Positions 45,569 through 48,808 of a stretch of DNA of 48,808 nt are shown piece by piece. Each line of letters starts with the position of its first letter. The stretch's first letter is position 1. The notes below the pieces were generated by a model. It did no database searches. It was given only the letters and a program-made list of their open reading frames with translations, and had not been told where the DNA came from. Source of the stretch: OM182 bacterium MED-G28 (GTDB lineage: Bacteria; Pseudomonadota; Gammaproteobacteria; Pseudomonadales; Pseudohongiellaceae); assembly GCA_002457215.1 (NCBI GenBank), contig NTJZ01000017.1:1-48808 (forward strand), in the 5' to 3' direction. The position numbers and the translations under genes are program-made.

Positions 45569-46921
45569 TCAGTCTTGACCAGCTATCGATCTATCTTCGC
45601 GCTCTTTTCTTTCAGCTACGAGCTTCTCATAACCCTCGTCATCAAGATGAGTGATAGCCAGCCACGCGTGAGTCATTTCATCACCAGTACGTGACCCACC
45701 GACTACCCACTGATCAGGATCTGGGTTGTTTGGGTTGTCAGATGTATTGTCATACCACTGTTTCAATACCAATACCGCACCTGCTGGTAGTAGAGGAGCA
45801 ACGTCAGGATCGTAAATATGGCTATGATGCCAAGTTGCGCTCCACTTTGAAATCTGGCTAATTGCTTCAGTTCGGCCAGTTTCAGGATAGAAGATTTCCA
45901 GAGAAGCGGCGTTCATCCGCAAATGACCATGAGGTTGAAAGCTGTCTAGTCGAATCGGGTGATCAAAGGAGTGGAATCCTTGAGTCATCTGATAGCCATT
46001 TGGCGGAATAATCAGATCGTCTTGCTCTTCAATTCGATACAATGCGAGATCCTGTTTGTAGACATCGGTATTAGCATAGTCTTCGTCGTGAAACCAAAGA
46101 CCAATTTCAACAACGTTGTCTTCAATCATTTCGCCTTGAGCAGTGGCGCCAACGCCGCCAGGAAACATGTGAATGCTCCACTGGATTTCTGCGCCAGCTG
46201 GGAGTGTGCGGCAAACGCCATCAGGCACCATCTCACCCCATTTACCCATCGCATATTCGGTCAACATGCCATAACGCTCTTTCTCGCCTTCTTCATTTTT
46301 CAATAGAACCGAAGAGTTGGCATGATGGACAACAGCAGCAGCGTCCCCGCGTGGTTTGACTTGCACCGCCTTAATGCAGCGGTCTGCCGTTATGCCCGGG
46401 TCAACGATTTCAGTACTCCACAGATCATTGCCGCTGGCGGGAATATCATAAGACATTGAAGGAACAATCATGTCTGGTTGCCCCAATTCTGCAACGAAGT
46501 TCCATTCATTAGGATCTTTCAATTGGAATGCAGGAGGTGAGCTATCTGGGTCCCCTAAAGGAGCACCTTGTTCTACCCAGGCAACGATTTGATCAATTTC
46601 ATCTTGTTTTAAACGCCAATCGCCAATTAAATGTTGGATTCCAATTCCATCATCGTAGGCATAAGGAGGCATTTCTTTATTAGCTACTTTGAAGGAGATC
46701 AAAGGTGCCCATGGACGGACTTGGTCATAATTTTGGAATTGCATCGGACCAATGCCGCCTTCCTGATGACACACGACGCAATTCTCATTGATGATTTTTC
46801 CGATTTGACCGTTATAGGTTAATTCATGTGATGCGTCTTGCGCTGACAACTGGGCTTGAAAACCTAGTAGTGAAAGTATTGAAATACAAAGGGCACTCGC
46901 AATCCTTCCAATCATTTTCAT
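45569..46921 (-). CDS. Exported cytochrome c - copper monooxygenase (PHM)-like protein, copy A
   Basis: A 450-residue protein with a signal peptide ending LSAQ. The heme-binding motif CVVCH (48-52) with GPMQFQN and MPPYAY marks a compact cytochrome-like domain. The rest resembles copper type II ascorbate-dependent monooxygenases (peptidylglycine hydroxylating type). Candidate CuH ligands are VVHHAN (His199, His200) and SIHMFPGG (His251). Candidate CuM ligands are PHGHLRM (His331, His333) and Met416 in GDEMTHAW. The fusion would bring an electron carrier to a copper centre, replacing ascorbate. A ggagag ribosome-binding site precedes ATG 46921. It is about three-quarters identical by eye to copy B. 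Substrate unknown. Confidence 0.85.
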   Translation of the reverse strand: MKMIGRIASALCISILSLLGFQAQLSAQDASHELTYNGQIGKIINENCVVCHQEGGIGPMQFQNYDQVRPWAPLISFKVANKEMPPYAYDDGIGIQHLIGDWRLKQDEIDQIVAWVEQGAPLGDPDSSPPAFQLKDPNEWNFVAELGQPDMIVPSMSYDIPASGNDLWSTEIVDPGITADRCIKAVQVKPRGDAAAVVHHANSSVLLKNEEGEKERYGMLTEYAMGKWGEMVPDGVCRTLPAGAEIQWSIHMFPGGVGATAQGEMIEDNVVEIGLWFHDEDYANTDVYKQDLALYRIEEQDDLIIPPNGYQMTQGFHSFDHPIRLDSFQPHGHLRMNAASLEIFYPETGRTEAISQISKWSATWHHSHIYDPDVAPLLPAGAVLVLKQWYDNTSDNPNNPDPDQWVVGGSRTGDEMTHAWLAITHLDDEGYEKLVAERKEREDRSIAGQD

Positions 46922-47342
46922 CGTTCTCTCCTTTCCTATGCGGTGTGGCGTATCACTCTAAATCCCCAGAGCTGCCACGCAATGAGTTCTGCAGCTATAA
47001 CTGCACTTAATAATTATCCCAAGTTTACCCGTTTTAATACTAGGTAAAAAGCACCGGTAGGCTCCAGACATGCGATTCTAGGCTGAAATGCTCGGGGAAA
47101 GGAGGCGTAGTCAGTTACAGACAATTTTGATTTTGTGTATTTTATAGTTCTTCCGAGAGGAAAACTCACTGGTGGCCTGCAGCACAGTGCGGAAGAGTGT
47201 GAGGTCATTAACCATTTTGGAAGAAAAAGCATGGTCTGGTGCTTAGCGTAAAAGAAGCGCTGTTTGCCACACAACAAAAGAGGCCAGATCAATTCAATCA
47301 TCTGACCTTCTTGCTTTAGGAGTTTTTCACTTGGGAAAACTT
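46922..47342 (-). other. Intergenic region between the two paralogues, with a terminator
   Basis: 421 bases. An imperfect hairpin, aggccagat (47281-47289) with atctgacct (47300-47308), carries one C-A mismatch and is followed on the minus strand by ctcttttg. It is the counterpart of the terminator behind copy A and probably ends copy B. No gene is visible in the remainder, which should hold the promoter of copy A. Confidence 0.6.
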
Positions 47343-48689
47343 CTAGTCTTGACTAGCCAGTGATCGCTGTTCCTTCTCTTCTCTTTCCGATACAAGTTTG
47401 TCGAATCCCTCATCATCCAAATGTGTAATGGCAATCCAGGCGTGAGACATCTCGTCACCAGTACGTGACCCACCGACTACCCACTGATCAGGATCTGGGT
47501 TGTTTGGATTATCAGCCGTGTTGTCATACCACTGCTTGATTACAAGAACTGCTCCTTTAGGAATCAGCGGAGCAACATCGGGTTCATAGATGTGACTGTG
47601 ATGCCAAGTCGCGCTCCAATTGGAAATCTGACTGATTTGTTCAGTGCGACCAGTTTCCGGATAGAAAACTTCTAAGGATGCGGCGTTCATCCTGAGATGT
47701 CCGTGTGGTTGGAAGCTATCAATGCGAATCGGATGATCGAAGGAATGAAACCCTTGAGTCATAGTGTATCCATGAGGAGGTATGATTAGGTTTCCGTTTT
47801 CATAGCCGTCTCTAAGTGGATAAGACTTGAGATCTTGCTGATATAGACCTGCAGTTTCAGCAAAATTTTCATCATGCAACCACAGCCCAATCTCGACAAC
47901 ATTATCTTCGATTACCTCTCCCTGGGCAGTTGCACCAACACCACCAGGAAACATGTGAATATTCCATTCAATAAAAGAATCTGCCGGAATGGTTCTGCAA
48001 ACTCCTTCGGGAATTAGCTCACCCCATTTGCCCATGGCGTATTCAGTTAGCATGCTTACGTTTTCAATCTCGCCTTCTTCATTATTTAATTTGATCCTAG
48101 AATTTGCGTGATGAACAACTGCCTTGGCATCGCCCCGCGGTTTTACCTGTACCGCTTTTAGACAGCGATCAGCTGTGACCCCAATCGGTACATAATGTCT
48201 GCTCCATAAATCATTCCCATTGGCTGGAATGTCCATCGGTACAGATGCAACAATAAGATCCGGCTCACCAAATTGCTGCGCGAAATTCCAATCACTAGGA
48301 TCAGGTAATTCAGGCATGATTGGAACGATATCTAGGTCGCCTAAAGGGGACCCTTGATTAACCCATTCGACAATCGTATCAATCTCTTCCTGGGCTAGTC
48401 GCCAATCTCCTTCGAGTTCCTGAATGCCAATACCATGATCATAGGCGTAAGGAGGCATTTCACGAGAAGCCACCTTTAAAGAGATTAATGGTGCCCAAGG
48501 GCGAACCTGATCAAAATTCTCAAATTGCATGGGGCCGATACCGCCCTCGCGGTGACAGACTACGCAATTCTCATTAATGATATTCGCGACATGGCTATTG
48601 TAAGTGATCTCTTGCCCTTGAGCAGAGAGGGGGCTTATTAGGAGTGCAGCAGCGGTAATTAGTAGTGAAGATACTATTTTTTTCATCAT
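47343..48689 (-). CDS. Exported cytochrome c - copper monooxygenase (PHM)-like protein, copy B
   Basis: A 448-residue paralogue of copy A. The signal peptide ends LSAQGQ; the heme motif CVVCHREGGIGPMQFEN is at 42-58. All the candidate copper ligands of copy A are kept: VVHHAN, NIHMFPGG, QPHGHLRM, WHHSHIYEP and GDEMSHAW. The differences cluster in the linker after the heme domain (SPLGDLDIVPIMPELPD) and in a short insertion (SYPLRDGYENGN). A gaggg ribosome-binding site precedes the first of two ATGs. It has its own terminator, so the two copies are separate transcription units produced by tandem duplication. Whether a third copy lies beyond 48808 cannot be seen. Confidence 0.85.
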   Translation of the reverse strand: MMKKIVSSLLITAAALLISPLSAQGQEITYNSHVANIINENCVVCHREGGIGPMQFENFDQVRPWAPLISLKVASREMPPYAYDHGIGIQELEGDWRLAQEEIDTIVEWVNQGSPLGDLDIVPIMPELPDPSDWNFAQQFGEPDLIVASVPMDIPANGNDLWSRHYVPIGVTADRCLKAVQVKPRGDAKAVVHHANSRIKLNNEEGEIENVSMLTEYAMGKWGELIPEGVCRTIPADSFIEWNIHMFPGGVGATAQGEVIEDNVVEIGLWLHDENFAETAGLYQQDLKSYPLRDGYENGNLIIPPHGYTMTQGFHSFDHPIRIDSFQPHGHLRMNAASLEVFYPETGRTEQISQISNWSATWHHSHIYEPDVAPLIPKGAVLVIKQWYDNTADNPNNPDPDQWVVGGSRTGDEMSHAWIAITHLDDEGFDKLVSEREEKEQRSLASQD

Positions 48690-48808
48690 TCCATCCCTCT
48701 AGAGGTAATTGAATGGAGCGGGGAGTGATACAACTAGTTCTAAAGTGTAACTACTTTTCAGCGCTTTTCCAGAAGTTTTTCCACGGAGAGGTCGACAAAT
48801 GTGCTGCA
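48690..48808. other. Upstream region of copy B at the window edge
   Basis: 119 bases containing the ribosome-binding site of copy B and presumably its promoter. No coding sequence is recognisable before the window ends. Confidence 0.4.

Noticed and set aside
45466..45654. Plus-strand open frame between the GMC pair and the first cytochrome/PHM-like gene.
   Set aside because: It starts inside the terminator stem and runs antisense into a clear gene.

Overview
The window looks like chromosome of a free-living, probably marine, heterotrophic gammaproteobacterium. The supports are gammaproteobacterial-style 23S and 5S rRNA, a HisC starting in the enterobacterial manner, a ModE/ModABC system with a textbook ModE palindrome, two large TonB-dependent receptors, and many secreted oxidoreductases and hydrolases. 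The species cannot be fixed from the sequence. An OM182/Pseudohongiella-like lineage is a guess from the gene mix only. No transposase, integrase, phage gene, CRISPR array or tRNA was seen.

Layout. 1-869: end of an rRNA operon (23S 3' end, spacer, 5S, terminator). 1005-4013: a tandem-cupin lipoprotein, then a two-gene minus-strand operon of a PLP serine/threonine-type dehydratase and an ornithine-cyclodeaminase-family protein. 4353-10163: a 2OG-Fe(II) oxygenase, a flavin-dependent tryptophan-type halogenase and a large TonB-dependent receptor whose leader holds a cluster of GTTAC boxes. 10291-14493: two small exported unknowns, a methyltransferase-like orphan and a TPR protein. 14664-19916: exported enzymes (class C beta-lactamase-like serine hydrolase, carboxymuconolactone decarboxylase-like protein, DUF1080 protein, VOC protein, aldose 1-epimerase). 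20099-25061: a multi-heme PSCyt1/DUF1549/LamG/DUF1553 protein with its DUF1501 partner.

25071-27968: a rearranged segment. It holds two short remnants of an M14 deacylase gene, an NHL-repeat remnant, an intact M14 deacylase and a DUF1624-like acyltransferase. 28030-31928: a siderophore-type TonB receptor and an exported DAO-family flavoprotein. 32143-35599: the molybdate locus, with operator, modA, modB, modC and a convergent modE. 35737-40506: an exported metallo-beta-lactamase-fold hydrolase with an amidohydrolase, a YjiH-like membrane protein and a lone hisC. 40894-42744: an exported cupin and a His/Met-rich exported protein. 42950-48689: a GMC oxidoreductase with a gluconate-2-dehydrogenase-subunit-3-like partner, then two tandem paralogous genes joining a cytochrome c motif to a copper monooxygenase-like (PHM-type) region.

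Taken together the content suggests periplasmic oxidation and salvage of organic compounds: TonB uptake, secreted hydrolases, flavin, heme and copper oxidoreductases, and molybdate import for Mo enzymes encoded elsewhere. The points most worth a second look are the split M14 remnants (25071-27968), the duplicated cytochrome/PHM-like genes (45569-48689), the halogenase-oxygenase-receptor unit with its GTTAC-box leader (4353-10099), and the planctomycete-type PSCyt/DUF1501 pair (20099-25061).
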